Assembly (NCBI GenBank): GCA_020746875.1
Contig: JAGTJL010000019.1
Span: 248,001 to 312,000 of the forward strand
Source: Rhexocercosporidium sp. MPI-PUGE-AT-0058
Lineage: Eukaryota; Ascomycota; Leotiomycetes; Helotiales
Reading direction: 5' to 3'
Length of the DNA stretch: 64,000 nt
Both the position numbers and the translations under genes were made by a program. How positions within the stretch are numbered: position 1 is the stretch's first letter; each line of letters begins with the position of its first letter. Under the pieces are notes generated by a model that did not search any database, was not told where the DNA came from, and worked only from the letters and a program-made list of their open reading frames with translations. Shown piece after piece: positions 10,705 through 24,256 of this stretch.

Positions 10705-11059
10705 CCTTCCTCACCGGTATTAAACCCATCGAACACATTGAGACAGGAATCAATTAAGAACTAATTCTCTTTCGTTTGTTATTTTCACTTCTGTTCCGGT
10801 GGAGCGTTTGGGGTCTGGATAGGACTCTAAACGACTATAGATTCGTTGAAAATCAATCCTCTTCTTCCTTCATTCACTTCATTCGTCTTCAGACCCCAGA
10901 CCATCATTACTTTAAAGGATTTGGTCTCATGTAGATTTCAATAAGATAATGGCTATTTTGTCAATCTTCCGCAAGCAAACGTTTGGTGTTCAAGTCACTT
11001 ATTGTTGCAGAGCATGTATTAAACTCTAAAATAAAAATTGCCACCCGTTTATCTATTAA
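10705..11059. other. 3' flank of the secreted-protein gene and border of the AT block
   Basis: Contains the presumed 3' untranslated region. The sequence changes gradually to AT-rich from about 10920. No gene is supported. A short GGGGTCTGG / CAGACCCC inverted match (about 10808 and 10892) is present but weak. Confidence 0.5.
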
Positions 11060-11322
11060 GTGTCTGCATAAAGTATTAAAACTATTTACTACGCGTAAAC
11101 GAACTTTTTCTAAAGTCATTTCAAAAGGTATTCGATAATTGATTAACAAAATAAAGTAAAAGTAATTATAATATTTCTTTTAGCGCTAAAGCTATTTTCT
11201 TTTTATATCTAGTTATTATAATTACTTTTTAAAGGCTTTAAATAGTAACGAAATATTTTTATATAAATTAAATTCTTTAAATATAAAATTTAAATAATAA
11301 GAGATTATTATTTGAAACGTTT
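11060..11322 (-). mobile_element. family A Gypsy fragment (5' leader and broken 5' LTR)
   Basis: Matches the right-hand (5') end of the complete family A copies: the CTACGCG-containing leader seen near 22975 and 30385, followed by the start of the LTR. The LTR stops at GAAACGTT, where a family B LTR begins. It is the remnant of a third family A copy disrupted by a family B insertion. The left border is approximate because the first bases are less mutated and harder to align. Confidence 0.65.
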
Positions 11323-11817
11323 TATTATATGCACGCTTATTTATTTTATTAGTATAAAATCGGGCCTGTAATATAAAAGAGCCGAGGCTTTTACGGCATA
11401 AATAAAATTAATTTTTACTTATATTTCTAATTACCCCGGCGTTTTATTTTCTTTTATAAGTAACTTCTTTTATATATATACGCTTCTCTTTTAAACTTCT
11501 TTAAAAGTCAGAGATTAATTCTTTAAATATATTTTTCTTAAACTTTTATAAAGCTTTACTTGCCGTGAACTTTATTTAATAAGCTAATCTCTAATAAGCT
11601 AATCTCTTTATTTTATAAGGAAGTAATACGAAGGGTAGAAGAACGGGTTTTTATTAAGTAATTATATTTAATAACGCTAGACCTGCAAGTAATATACGCT
11701 TCGGTAGTGCCGCTCGTAATATACTTCGTGAGATTATAAAATTTGCGGATTTCTTTTATATAATTAAAAGCGAAAATACTTTTAATAATAAATTATTTTA
11801 AAATACTCGCGGCTATA
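11323..11817 (+). mobile_element. family B Gypsy fragment B4 (5' LTR and leader)
   Basis: Positions 11323-11581 align with the 257-bp family B LTR, including the conserved GGAATCGGG-type stretch and the TATA-like TATATACGC. Positions 11582-11817 match the leader that follows the 5' LTR of B1. A 15-bp direct duplication (taataagctaatctc) lies at about 11578-11608. The fragment stops where another LTR starts at 11818. It appears to have inserted in a family A LTR. Confidence 0.75.
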
Positions 11818-12173
11818 TGTCACGGTCCGTGTATTTACTCGGTGTAAATACGGTAAGTTATATTAATGTGAGAATAGGCGAGCCAATCAGGAATGAGGAA
11901 GCGCAGTAGGTAAGGACACGTAATTAAAGAGAGAGAATTGCTTGCTTGCTTAAAGAGCTAGAAGAGCTCTTTAGTAGTTATATACAAAATAATAGCTTCT
12001 TTAGAAGCTTCTACGACTACGTAACTAATTACGTAGCTTATACGAGCTACGTAATTAAATACGAGCGTAATTTCCCGGAATACGAAGGTAATTTCCGGGC
12101 CGCGTAAGCAGTGGAAACTCCTTCGGCTATTCTAGGATAGAATCGGCACGAGTTACCGAAGTGAAATCCAACA
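11818..12173 (+). repeat. 356-bp LTR (family D type)
   Basis: Starts TGTCACGGTCCGTG and ends GAAATCCAACA, giving TGT...ACA termini. The first ~37 bp can fold on themselves (CCGTGTATTTAC against GTAAATACGG). The portion from GAATAGGCG to the end recurs at about 34770-35070 with only transition-type differences. The sequence is less mutated than its surroundings. No matching target duplication was found beside it. Confidence 0.65.
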
Positions 12174-15100
12174 GTCTAATTTACGCTAACTTATAGAATA
12201 AGACTACGCGACTAGTCACTATTATTAAAGTAATTAAACTTATAAAATATATTAAAAGCATTAAAGCTATAAAGTCTAAAAGTTAAGCTAGTAAAATATT
12301 ATTAAATTTAAAATTAAATTACTTAAAGTCTGAAACTGACTTAAAAAACGAGTAATTAATTATAATTAAAGTTTTATAATTAATACCGTCGAATGCTTTT
12401 TAAAGGACACTTTTTTTAAACTCGAGGACGAGCTTTTTTACGAGGGAAATAAAAGAACCTTTAATAATAAAAGCAATTCCTCTTTTGAAGACGTTTTATA
12501 TATTTTTATCGAATATATAAAGCGAGAATTCATAATTTTAAAGACGGACCTTTATAATTACTCCTTTTATAAAGACTTTATTAAAGCTTTTTTTAATAAA
12601 AAACGTGTGTTTAATATTATATTAATTAAAAAAATTAAGCTTACTTTTTAATTTATTACGGATTATAATATTTTATTAATAACGTCTTTATTTAAAAAAC
12701 GTAAATAAGTTTTATAGGTTTATATTATATATAAAATAAAAAATAAAAAGATTAAGCTTATAAATTAAATAAATAAAATAAATAAAATAAGAAATGTACT
12801 TAAAGGCCGTAAAGACTAATATAAAGCCTTTAAAAAAAAGGACTTTTTTTTAAAATAAGCTAAGAAATATTAAGACATTTTACTCCTTCGTTTTGCCGGC
12901 TTTTCTCGTGGATTTAAGATTACGGAAGAGCGACTTATTACTTTAAATATTAAAAATATATTATAATTAAAAGAGAGAGCCCTTTTTAACGAAATTATAT
13001 TAAATCGAGAAGGTGTTATTATATTTAATTAAATTAAGTATAGGAAATTTTATAAAAATGTTTCGTTACTTATAATTATTAAGACGGTAAATTATAAAGC
13101 TTAATAAGTATTATACTTTTTACTTTTTAAAGCGTTAGCTCTTAAAGTTAAAAAAATAATAGAAAATAGACTTAAACGTGGGGTTCTCGAACTCTTTAAG
13201 GGGTTATATTATAACGCTTAGTTCTTAATTAAAAAGAAGGAATTAAGAAAGTACCGCTTAATTAATTTAATAATTATATTTAATGTAGTCACTTTAAGAG
13301 ACGCTAACTTACTTCTTTTTATTAACGAATTTTTAAAGGAATTTATAAGGTGCCACATTATAAGCTTAATAAACTTATACTTAAGTTATAATTAACAAGT
13401 ATTATATTAAAGCAGTCGAGATATAACGGCCTTCTTTATGTTTAATATTAAATTAGTCCGAAACACGACGTTACCTTAAGGAATTATAAACTTTATTATT
13501 TAATTTATAAAAATAATTAATAAAATATTAAAAGATGTTATGTCTTTTATTATAATATCGTTTTTAAACGACGTTAGCGTAAAAAGACTATATATAAATT
13601 ATAATCGAAAGGAAGCACGGCCTAAAATTCGTTAATTCGTTTTTAAACACTTTCTTAACCTTAATAAGACGCTAAAACGCCTTAAGCGCGTTAAAGCTAT
13701 TATAAGCCTTAAATTGCAATTTTATTATAATAATATAAACGTCGTCGGTTACGTATATAACTTATAAAAAAGAAAACCTTTAATTATATACTTAATTAAA
13801 ATATAAAAATAAAAAGAATTTAAAAACGTTATAAAAGTTAAAGGATTTTTAAGTTTAATTATTTACTTTCGTATTTAAATTAAAGACTTTCGTTTATTAA
13901 CCGAGCCGTTATACGACTTTATTAAAAAAAGAATTAAATTTATATAAAACCTCGTAACTTATGGCTAAATAATAAAAACCTTTTAAAATATCTTATATTC
14001 CGTTTTAATACTTTATAAAATTAACTACTTTAAGGGCGCTGGCGAAATCGTCGTTTTTATAAACTTTAATAAAGTTAAATAAAGTAGTTTCTTTAATTAA
14101 CGTAACTTAAAAAATAATAAGCTTAAATTAATAAAGTATAAGAGCGGCTTTTAAATAAAGGCAAAACGAGATTACGACGTTATAAAAAGAGAATATAAAA
14201 GTATACTTTTAATTCTTAAAAAGCTTAAAATTTAACTTATAAAAGTCTATTTTATTATATAGATTAACGTAAATACTCTTATTATTTAACTTAAAAGAGC
14301 TACTTACGACTACCTTAATATAATGCTTACTCGTTGGCTCGCCTAAATTAGGCTTTTCGACTTCGAAGTGCGTTATATTAAAGGTATTACGTATATAATA
14401 GTAAATGTTTTTTTAAGAAAACTTAAATACTTTAAGAATATTAAGGAGGATATTAAAAATAATAATAATAGGGATTAGATTTTAATTAAGTTTAATGTAA
14501 TTAGAATTTACTTAGTAAAAGCGGAGAATATAAAAGACTTAATAAAAGAGTTAAAGACTTTTAATAACCTTAAGCTAATCCGAAGATATAATATCTTTAT
14601 TAATATAAAGCGAAAAGTTTAAGAATTATAAAATAAGTCGAACGATTAAGTAATACTTAGTGGCGACTCGAGTATAAATTAAAAGAATAAAGCGGGCTTA
14701 TTAATATTTTTAAAATACTATAGGAAGTATTATTAAAAGATAATTACTTATTTAATTATGCTTAAGACTTTAAAAAGTATAAACTTAAAAGCCTTTTATA
14801 TATTTAAAAAAGAAATATTATTATATAAAGTTTATAATTAACGTGTTTAAAGACTTTTATTAAAAGGCGTATTTATTAAACTCGTTATTAATATTAATAA
14901 AAATAAAGTATATATTTTATAAAGTTATTATAATAGCTTTAGCTATAAAAAAAAGGAAAGTATATATTACTGTATTTTTTAGCGCTATTTTTAAAAAGGC
15001 TATTTTAAGGACTTCGCGAAATTCGTTAAAATATATAATAAGTATATATTACGTAATATTAAGTAATAAAAAGAACTTATAATTTTAATTACTTTAAATA

Positions 15101-16230
15101 AACTTATAAAAAAATAAGCGTTAAATATTACTTTTATATTAATATAAAATAAGAAAAAGTATTTCGTTATTGCTTAAGACGACATAAGTAATTAAGTCGA
15201 AGCTAAAGCGCTTACTTCGAAGGAGGCTAAAGGCATTACTAATTTTATTTAATAAGATATTATTTATTAATATAAATTTTTTTAAAAGCTAGTAATCGAT
15301 GGAGGCATAAAAAATATAAGCGAAGTCGTTAACTTATTAAATAAAGTAAAAATTCAACGAATTTAAATATCGACTTATAACGTAAAAGCTAATAATATAA
15401 TCGAGCGAGGATATAACCTTATTAAAAATGTTTTATTTAAAATAAGAAAAGACTAGATAAACAACTTATTAATAGTTTTATTTACCAATCGCATTATAAT
15501 CTATAGACTTATAAATTATACCCCCTTTTATATAGTTTACGATAAAGAATTAATTCTTTTTATTAAAATATATTACTTTACTTAAAAAAGCCATTTTTTA
15601 AAAGATATTAAAAGTATTAATAATTTAATTTATATTTAAACTCTTTAATATTAAATATAAAATAATAATATAAAAAAAGCTAGGCTTTAAAAAACACGTT
15701 ATAAATAAAAAGGAAAAGAAGCTTTTAACATAAAAAAGGATATTTAAAATAAGTTATTATAAATTAAAGACTTAATTCTTAAGCACGACTTTATTTAAGA
15801 AATTAATATATTAAAGAATAAAAAGCTTAACTTTCGGTGGCTAAGACTTTACGAAATTTATAAGGCCTTCCCTAAAAAGAGTTATTATAAGTTAAAAGAA
15901 TTAAAAATTAATAATATATTCTTTTATAATACTTTTATAATTAATTACTTTAAGTTATTTTATAAACGAAAGCGTTTTATTTATTATAAAAACAATAAGC
16001 TTTTAGCGATAATTTAATATAATAATAATAAAAACTAGCCTAAACCTAATCTCGAGGAGTAAAATTTATAAGGCCTTAAAGACTTTAAAAAGCTTACGAG
16101 ACAAGTTATACGAAATAATAGAATTATTATAAAAATACTTAAAATACTAATTTACGCGGAATAAAGTTAATATTTGATCGTCTCTTACTCTTTTAGCGAA
16201 TAGCTTAATTATTATAATTAATATTATTAA
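12174..16230 (+). mobile_element. RIP-degraded Gypsy (Ty3-type) retrotransposon body, family D
   Basis: With stops taken as mutated Gln/Trp codons, the plus strand shows a gag-like segment at ~12400-12850 and a reverse transcriptase segment near 13215-13280 (KKKELRKYRLIN, the K..G.LR...DYR.LN region). The end at ~15835-16010 reads RW..YE..KAFPKKSYYKLKEL...LK.FYKRK, the classic C-terminal tail of Gypsy integrases. Order gag-RT-integrase fits Ty3/Gypsy. Its 3' part recurs in reverse at 35071-35144 and 43435-43565. No frame is intact, so the copy is dead. LTR assignment is uncertain because the neighbouring LTR may be in the opposite sense. Confidence 0.7.
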
Positions 16231-16618
16231 TTACTTTTTATTACAATTCTTATAACTTGTCGCTTAGCGTTGTCGAACGCTAAACTATAATAAGGACGCA
16301 CCTTTTATATTTTATAAAAGAGATAAAAATTAAGGCACAATAATAAAAGCATATATTAAAACACTAAGGGCTCTTCTTTAAACGACAAAAAATCCCCTTA
16401 ATACTTCGAATACTATTTACGCCTATAAATACCTTTTAATTATATTTATAAGTCGTTCCGTAATAATAATATTAATATTTTAGTCGAGTTAAATAATATG
16501 TTTATAATAGCTACCCTTTAAATAATTTAATATTATTAACGCTAAATATATAGGCTCGAAAGCTTATAAATATAGTAATTATTAACACTTTATAAAACTA
16601 AAAAAGCCCTTAAGAAAC
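16231..16618. other. AT-rich sequence between D body and A1
   Basis: Includes a perfect 8-bp-arm palindrome, TTAGCGTTgtcgAACGCTAA, at about 16264-16283. No coding frame or LTR could be assigned. After removal of A1 it joins directly to 23374. Confidence 0.4.
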
Positions 16619-16820
16619 TATAAGGTTTAAATGATAGGGAATTACTATTCGAAACGTTTAAGGTATATTAATTATAATTCAGACTAATCTCTAGCCTTTT
16701 AAATCCTTTCTATTCTCTTCCGAAGTAAATAAATAAAGATATTAATACGTGATTTATGCTAAGCTTATAACCCTTCCGTAAAACCCTCGACCTTTTTTAT
16801 ATTAAATTCTATTCTTAATA
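16619..16820 (-). repeat. A1 3' LTR (left), 202 bp
   Basis: Begins TATAAGGTTTAAATGATAGG on the plus strand, where the initial TA is a mutated TG, and ends TTAATA, a mutated form of the CTAACA seen at the other LTR. It aligns over its full length with 23167-23368. Confidence 0.88.
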
Positions 16821-17785
16821 TTACTTCTTTTTTTAAAATTTTATTTATAAAATACGAAGTAATATAATAATAATATAATATAATAAATATAAATCGAAAT
16901 ATATACGAACCTAAATCGGACCTGACTTTTTAAAATAAAAATAATTTATTAATAAAGTAAATAATAATATTATAAACTTAAATCGAAATATAAACGGGTT
17001 TAAATTAATAATAGTTCGCGTAATTAGGTAGTATAGCGAATTCTATCGTAAATTATTTATATTTTAGCTTTTAAATAAATTTAATTTTTAATTAATATTA
17101 TTATTTTCCTTTTCGATTTAGTTTTGCTATTCTTTTATTTTTTTCTTATTATATTATATTATATTATATTAAATTATATATTCGACTTACTTTTATTATA
17201 ACTTTAATTTATTACCGCTATGCCTATTACTTTATTAATAACGTAATAAATTACGTTTATGCCTTTTCGAAAGCTAATAATATTAAGTATAATCGTTATT
17301 ATAATTAAAAGTCCCGGTATATTACTGTAAGTACTTTAATATTCTTTTATTATTAATAAATATTAAAGTATTTATATTAACTTTAATAGCTTTTTAAAAA
17401 AGTATACGATTTTATTTTAAAGTTATTTATAACTTAAAATAATTTCGCTTTTAGCTTTACTTCGGCCGATAAGGTTCAGGACTTAATTATTACTGTAATA
17501 GCCGTAATAGATTGATTTACTTAAGCCGCCCAGTTTACCGGCGGTAACGCCTCGTCTTTTCTCCGTCTTGCTTCTATTATTCTTTATCTTATTGCCGTTA
17601 TTATTATTACTTTTGCTATTATTATTATTATTAATACTTTTTTTTATTAGCTTTTTATTACGTAAAATAAAACTAATACTCTTTTTTAAAAGTTATTATA
17701 TTATATTTTTATAAATATTAATATGCTTTTGTATTTCCTTCGTATTAACTTCGATAAGCCTCCGAAGGCGAGGTTAAAAAGGAAA

Positions 17786-17835
17786 AGAATAAGAATAAGA
17801 ATAAAGATAAGGATAAAAATAAAAATAAAGATATA
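17786..17835. repeat. AT-rich AAGAAT/AAGATA simple repeat inside A1
   Basis: Short-period purine-rich repeat (aataagaataagaataaaga and on). The same position in A2 (about 25225-25260) has it too, so it belongs to the element. Confidence 0.7.
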
Positions 17836-20800
17836 AAAGAGGACCTTTGGGCCCGCCGCTTCTTCTCTCTTAGCGAGGGCAGCCTCGAGCTATAAATAGC
17901 GCCTTTAGGCTTTTATTATATTACGGTTTATATCTTTAAGCTTCTTTCGTTTTGCTTCCGGTACTTTTTAAAACTTAAATAAAGACTTTTATTTTAAATT
18001 TTTTTATTTTTATAATTTTCGTTATAATTTTAATTTTTTTTTTTTAATATATTTCTTAAGTATTTTTATAATATATTTTTAGCGTATATAAAATAACTTA
18101 TAAGTTTTTAAGTATTATTTATAATAAAGTAACTCTTTTAATAGATTAAATATAAGCGGCTTTATTTTATATTTTTATAAGTTTAAATAAACTTAATTTT
18201 AATTTTTTTTTATTTTTATATTTAAATTATTTTTAATTTAGCTTTAATTTTTTTTTATTTTTATTATAATTTTAAAAGTAATATATAAAAAGTATCGTAA
18301 ATATAATAAGTCAGGGGGCAATTCGAGTTAATATATTTAATTATAATTATAAATAATTCTCTTAATTTTAAAAGGCTTTAAAAATTTATTAATAAGCTTT
18401 TAAAAAGGCTTTAATTATTAAAAGTATTTTATAATTAATAAAATTATATTTTCGACTTAAAACTTAATCTTTTTATATTTAAATATTATAAAACTTTTTA
18501 TAAAATTTAAAAGTAATTTAAAGCTTTTCCGCAAATACTTTTCTTTTTTATTATAAAAGTCTTATTCTTTTAATTATAATAAGTGTCTTTTCTTTTTAAA
18601 TGTCGTCCTTGACGTTCGAATTAAGCTTTAAGTTAAACTTATATAATATTTAAAAAAATATTAAATTAATAAATATATATATCGAATTATTATATATGAA
18701 TTTTATTAAGGTTAATTTAAAAGCTTAATTATTTTAATAATAATTATAATATATTTTTAAATAAAATTTTAAGATTTAGTTTTATCGTTCGATTTGTTTA
18801 TTAATTTGTGAATAAAATGCAATATTAAGTCGGCGTCGAATTTAAAAGTAAAATATTATTAAAGATTAAAACTTATTTATAAAAATAAAGCTTTTATCGG
18901 TAATAATACTCTTAAGACATTTAAAGTCCTTATATATATATTATATAAAAAGCTTAGCTAATTTAAGTGCGGTAATCGTCTTTATTATAAGGATATATTA
19001 AATTAATTTTATAAATTGATTAACGATTATAAAAATAAAATTATATATTTAATTTAATTTTTTACTTAATAATAAGTTTATAATAAAATTTATAATTATT
19101 TTTTCTTAAAGTTTTAAAGGAATAAAGAACGAAGCTAATTTGCCGTAAAGTCGGTGCCTTTTTAATTTCTTTTTTTAATATTTTATATAAGTATTTATAT
19201 ATTTCTTAATATTTATATATAATTTTTATTAAAAGTATTTCTTTAAAAGCAATTCGAAAGTTCTTTAAAACTTAAAGTATTTTATTGCGGTATTATTATA
19301 ATTAATACTTAAGATTTTACTTTAAAGTGATTTCTTAAGTAATATATAAGTTTTATTATAATATTATAATAGTTTATTTTCGTATATTTTTTAATATCCT
19401 TCGGACTTAGCTCGACGTCTTTTTAGAATCGATTTATACGTCTTATTTATTATAAAAGGATATATTTTTTATAAATTAAAGATTATATTTTAAATTAGTT
19501 TTAAAGGTTTATTACTTATTATTTCGGTTTATAATAATATAATTATTATTTGCCGTAATATATATTATTTATAATTAATAATATTAATAATAAATTCGTC
19601 GGGGGTCTTTCGTATCTTTTTTAATTACTTTTTATTGCTTTATAAATCCTTTATAAATAATCTTTAATTTAGCTTTAATAACTTATCGGTGTGAGGTTAT
19701 TTAAGCTTTAATTTTAGAAATATTATTAATAAAGGCCTTTTCTTTTATAATATTATAATTAAACGTAACTTTTAATATAACGTTAGTAATTACTTTTCTT
19801 TTTCGTTTTTACTCCGATTAAGTTTTAAGTCTTTAAGGTTAAGTCTTCGCAAAGGCCTATTAATAAGATTTATAGCTTTAATTTAATATTTAATAATAAA
19901 ATCGAATTTAATTAATTTATTAACTTATTTCGCTTGCCGTTTAATAAGCTTTTGTTTTATTATAAAGTATTTAAGATTATAGTAATTTATTTAAATTATA
20001 ATAATATTAAAAGCGCCTTAAAAGTATTAACTTTATTACTTAAATATATATATTATTATTATTAATTCCCTATTATAAACTTTATATTATTACTTAATAA
20101 AAAAGAGCTTTTTTAAATAAAATGTAATAAAGTGCTATCGAGCCTTCGCATCTTTTTCGAAGAGCTAAGATAAGATTTTATTAATAGCGAACTTCGAAGC
20201 ATTTGTTTCTACTCGAATCCTTAGCTTAAGATTGAAATAATAAAGGATTAAAGCTTAAGAAAATCTTTTTCGTAAGATTAAGAATATTATAATAACTTTA
20301 CGAGAGAACCGAAAAAGTTTTATTTTTATTTTTTTTTATATTTCTTTTAATAAATTAATAATAAGTTAAGTAACTTTTATATAATTATAAATAAAGCGGC
20401 GGTAAAAGTTAATAAATCTTAAGAATACTTATATATTTCGCTACGACTTAAGTAAAAGCTACTTTTAAATATTCTCGACTCGGGAGGAGTTTATTTAAAT
20501 ATTTATTAAGCTTATTATAAACCTTAAAAACTCTATAATATTAATATTAAATGCGTATTTCTTAAGGTTAATATAGAATTTATAAGTACGAAGCCTTTCG
20601 AGGACCTCCCGAACAGCTTTTATATAATCTTTAATACTTTTAAAAAAGATAAAAATATTATTTAAATAAATTATATAAATAACGTTTATTAATTTAATTA
20701 AAGCTTAATTAATATAAGCTTAAAATATCGCTAAAGTATTCGAGAGTTTAAAAAGAAACACATAATACTTAAAATATTTATATTAAGTCTGAAATGCCGT

Positions 20801-23166
20801 TTTTTATTTATTATTTTATTTAATTCAGAGTTAATAATATATATTTTTTAAGTTTAGCTTTATAAATACTTTAACGCGTCTTAATCGATTGAGGGTTTTA
20901 TTAATTAAGGGTAAAAGGGTTTGATTTTTTATTATAATAATATTAAGTCTTTTATAATCGATATATAATTATAATCTTTTATTTTTCTTAAATATAAATA
21001 AAATAAGCGCTTTTATAAAGCTAATAAATCTTTAAATTTAATTCTTTTTTAAACTCGCTTTAAGATATTCTCGGAGTATTATTAGTTTTAATTTAAAAAG
21101 TAAGTAAACGAGTCCTTATAGTAATTTCTTATTAATTTCGAAGTCGATTTAATATTTTATTAAATAATATTTAAGTAACGTCTTAATACTTATTTTATTA
21201 AAGATTTTTTAATAATTAATATATTTTGAAAGCAACTCGGCATTTTTAATAGTTTTAGCGTTAAATACAACGTAATATATTTAATTTTTTTAAGTTTTTT
21301 TTATAAACTTTTTAATAAAAATAACGTTAATTTAATTCTTTTTAAAAGAAAACTACTAAGTCTTCGATTAAAAGTTAATAATAAGGTTAATTTCTTTAAA
21401 TTCAGAAAATCTTAAAATAAAAATAATTCTTAAAATCTCGAAGTTATAAGTAATATACGACTGCTAATGCCCTTTTATAATACTTTTATTATTAATAATA
21501 TATAATTATAAGGAATAAGTTCCGTAAGTAATAACTTCTTTTTCTTTAATTATAATTAAATTAATTTAATTAATTATAAGCTTTTACTTATATTCGATTA
21601 TAAGCGCTTAAGAAATATAATTACTTTTAATATTACTATCGAGAAATGCTCGTTTAATCCGCATCCTTTCGTCTTAAGTCCGAATTTTTATTAATATTAT
21701 AATCTTTTATCGTTTCTCTTCTTCGTTTAATCTTATTAATAATAAAGAAATTAAGATTAAGCTAATTCGTTTCCCGTCCGTCGTAACTTTATATAATTTA
21801 AAAAAATATATATTTTTTTTAATAATTATAATACGTAACTTTTAAGTATTTTATTATTAAGTGGCCTAGCTTTTTATAACGATAGTATTCCTTATTACTT
21901 AATCCTTTTATTCTCGACTTAATATTAATAAAAGTCCGATTCGTATTATTAAACTTATTTTACTTTTAATTTAAGTTCGAAAAGGAAATATAAAAAGGTT
22001 TATTATTACGAAGGCAATCGTTATCTTTTTTTAAAGCCTTATCGGTATTCTTTTAGGATTTGTTTTAATTATTTACTTTATTAATATTTTTAATATAACG
22101 AATTAAAAATATTAGCTTTTCATAGGTTTTAATAATTTTAATAATATTAAGTTTAGTGATTTCTTTTCTTAATTTAAGCTTTAATTTAACGTAGAAGGTT
22201 TATTATTTCGTTATATTATTTTTAATTTTTAATTATTACTTTAAGCTATTAAGAAAAAATACGAAATCATTTATTAACTCGTTCTTATATTATTAAGCGT
22301 TTTTATATCGATTAAATACCGTAAACTCTCGATTTCTAAGGTTTATAATTAAGTTTAGTATTTATTACTTAAACTTTTCTTAAGTAAGTAAGTTTATCTT
22401 AGCCTTCGATTCGAATTTAATTCACTTTTATTTTATTTTTTCGTTAAAAGTAAGAACGTACTTATTAATCTTATCTTTATTTATAATATATATTATTCTT
22501 TTATTTTAATAAAACCTTCGCTTAATACTTTAAATAAAAGATTAAGCCTTTTTAACGCTTTTGCTTTTATATATTAAAAGCTCTCGTATTTTTAGAATTC
22601 GTCGATACGATATTAGGCGCATATTAAAATTATTTTAAGGAAGTCTTATAAGTTTATTATAATAGCGGTCTCCGGCCGTATTCACGTGTCGACGTTTTTT
22701 TTTATTTATATATTCTTTACTTTCTTCCTTTTCTTATTCTTTTTATAATATATTTATTAACTTTCTTTTTAAATCCTCTCGCTTTCGCATTACTTCTTTT
22801 AGCTCTTTAATTCGGTTCCGAATTATCTTCTTTTCCTTTTTCCTTTTAATTTATATTTAAATCTTTAAATTTTTATTATTACTTAGCTTTAATAATTGCT
22901 TTAGTATTTAAGCTTCTTTTATTATTATGTATAAAATCCTTTAAACTTTTATTAAAGCGCTAAAATTATTCGCTACGCGTAAATAAATCATTTTTAAAGT
23001 TATTTCGAAGAGTGTTTAATAATTAATTAATAAAGTAAGGTAAAAGTAATTATAATATTCCTTTTGCCGCTAAAGTTATTTTATTTTTATTTTTAATTAT
23101 TATAATTATTTCGTAAAAGCTTTAAATAAGTAACGAATTATTTTTATATAAATAAAGAAATTAAAA

Positions 23167-23368
23167 TATAAAGTTTAAATATTAAAAAATTATTATTTAA
23201 AACGTTTAAGGTATATTAATTATAATTTAGATTAATTTCTAACTTTTTAAATCCTTTTTACTCCCTTTTAAAGTAAATAAATAAAGATATTAATACGTAA
23301 TCCGTGCCAAGCCTGTAAACCTTCCGTAAAACCCCCGACCCTCCTTATACTAAATTCCACTCCTAACA
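23167..23368 (-). repeat. A1 5' LTR (right), 202 bp
   Basis: Starts TATAAAGTTTAAAT and ends CCACTCCTAACA. Its right half is noticeably less mutated than the left LTR (CCCCCGACCCTCC is retained). Confidence 0.88.
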
Positions 23369-24054
23369 GAAACTTAAAAAGAGTTTTAGCTCCGTAAAGT
23401 AATTTAATTTAATTAAGTCGACTATAGCTTATATTATAAAAGAATAAAATCTAATTAAACACTTACTTTTTATTAAATCTTAAAAAAAGTTAAATAATAA
23501 GTTAAACGAGGTTCTTTTAACGAGCCGTTTTAAAGCGTTAATAATCTTAATGTATTAATAGGTTAGGCGTTAAAAACAATAACCCCCCGAGATATATTAT
23601 TAAAATAAACTCGTATAATAAGTCCTCGAAGGTAGTCGAAGACTAAAAATTCTTTTTTAATATTATTTAAACACTTTATAATAAAAAAGATTTACCTTAA
23701 TTAAAATAACTTTTAAGGCTATAGTAAATAAACTATTAATTTAAAAAGAAAATATATAATAATTAAGAGGTTACGCGTAATTAAATAACTTAAGATTTAA
23801 AGGAGTTTATAAGGCTAAATAAATGAAATTAATTTATATACTTAAATAAATAATAAAGCGCGCGATAAGCTATAGGTTATTACGAGGAAAATAAGCTATT
23901 ATAATTACTTTATATTAATAATAAAGATTATTAAATTTATTATTAATAATATAAAAGGTTTATTTAAATATTAATAATTTTAATATAACGTGCTTAAAAA
24001 CGGAGCCTAGTATTCTGAGATTATAATAGTTAAGTTAAAGATAAGTAGAATAAG
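23369..24054. other. AT-rich host sequence between A1 and A2
   Basis: 685 bp of RIP-mutated sequence that formed one stretch with 16231-16618 on the left and 30782 onward on the right before A1 and A2 inserted. A short GC run (AACCCCCCGAG, ~23580) is retained. No identity assigned. Confidence 0.5.
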
Positions 24055-24256
24055 TATAAGGTTCAAATGATAAGGAATTATTATTTAAAACGTTCAAGGT
24101 ATATTAATTATAATTCAGACTAATTTCTAGCCTTTTAAATCTTCTTTATTCCCCTTCGAAGTAAATAAATAAAAATATTAACACGTAATCCGTGCTAAGC
24201 CTATAAACTTTTCGTATAACCCCCGACCTTTTTTATATTAAATTTTACTCTTAATA
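24055..24256 (-). repeat. A2 3' LTR (left), 202 bp
   Basis: Starts TATAAGGTTCAAATGATAAG and ends ACTCTTAATA. Same length as all other complete family A LTRs. Confidence 0.87.

Larger units (their letters stand above)
16619..23368 (-). mobile_element. complete family A Gypsy retrotransposon copy A1, RIP-degraded
   Basis: 6750 bp, flanked by the 5-bp target duplication GAAAC (16614-16618 and 23369-23373). The two LTRs are 202 bp each. Coding is on the minus strand: the gag region is at the right (~22700-23000, Lys/Glu-rich coiled-coil-like) and reverse transcriptase in the middle. Near 20640-20700 the minus strand reads YIIYLNNIFIF, that is Y-L-D-D with both Asp codons mutated to Asn. Integrase lies to the left, and about 1.4 kb of low-coding sequence precedes the 3' LTR. 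No intact frame remains. Confidence 0.9.

Noticed and set aside
8844..10736. Several long minus-strand frames across the secreted-protein gene
   Set aside because: Low-complexity mirror images of the Ser/Ala linker and the cysteine repeats. The plus strand has signal peptide, introns and domain order.
16264..16283. Perfect palindrome TTAGCGTTgtcgAACGCTAA
   Set aside because: Short and isolated in RIP-mutated DNA. There is no second copy or terminator context, so it is not reported as a functional element.
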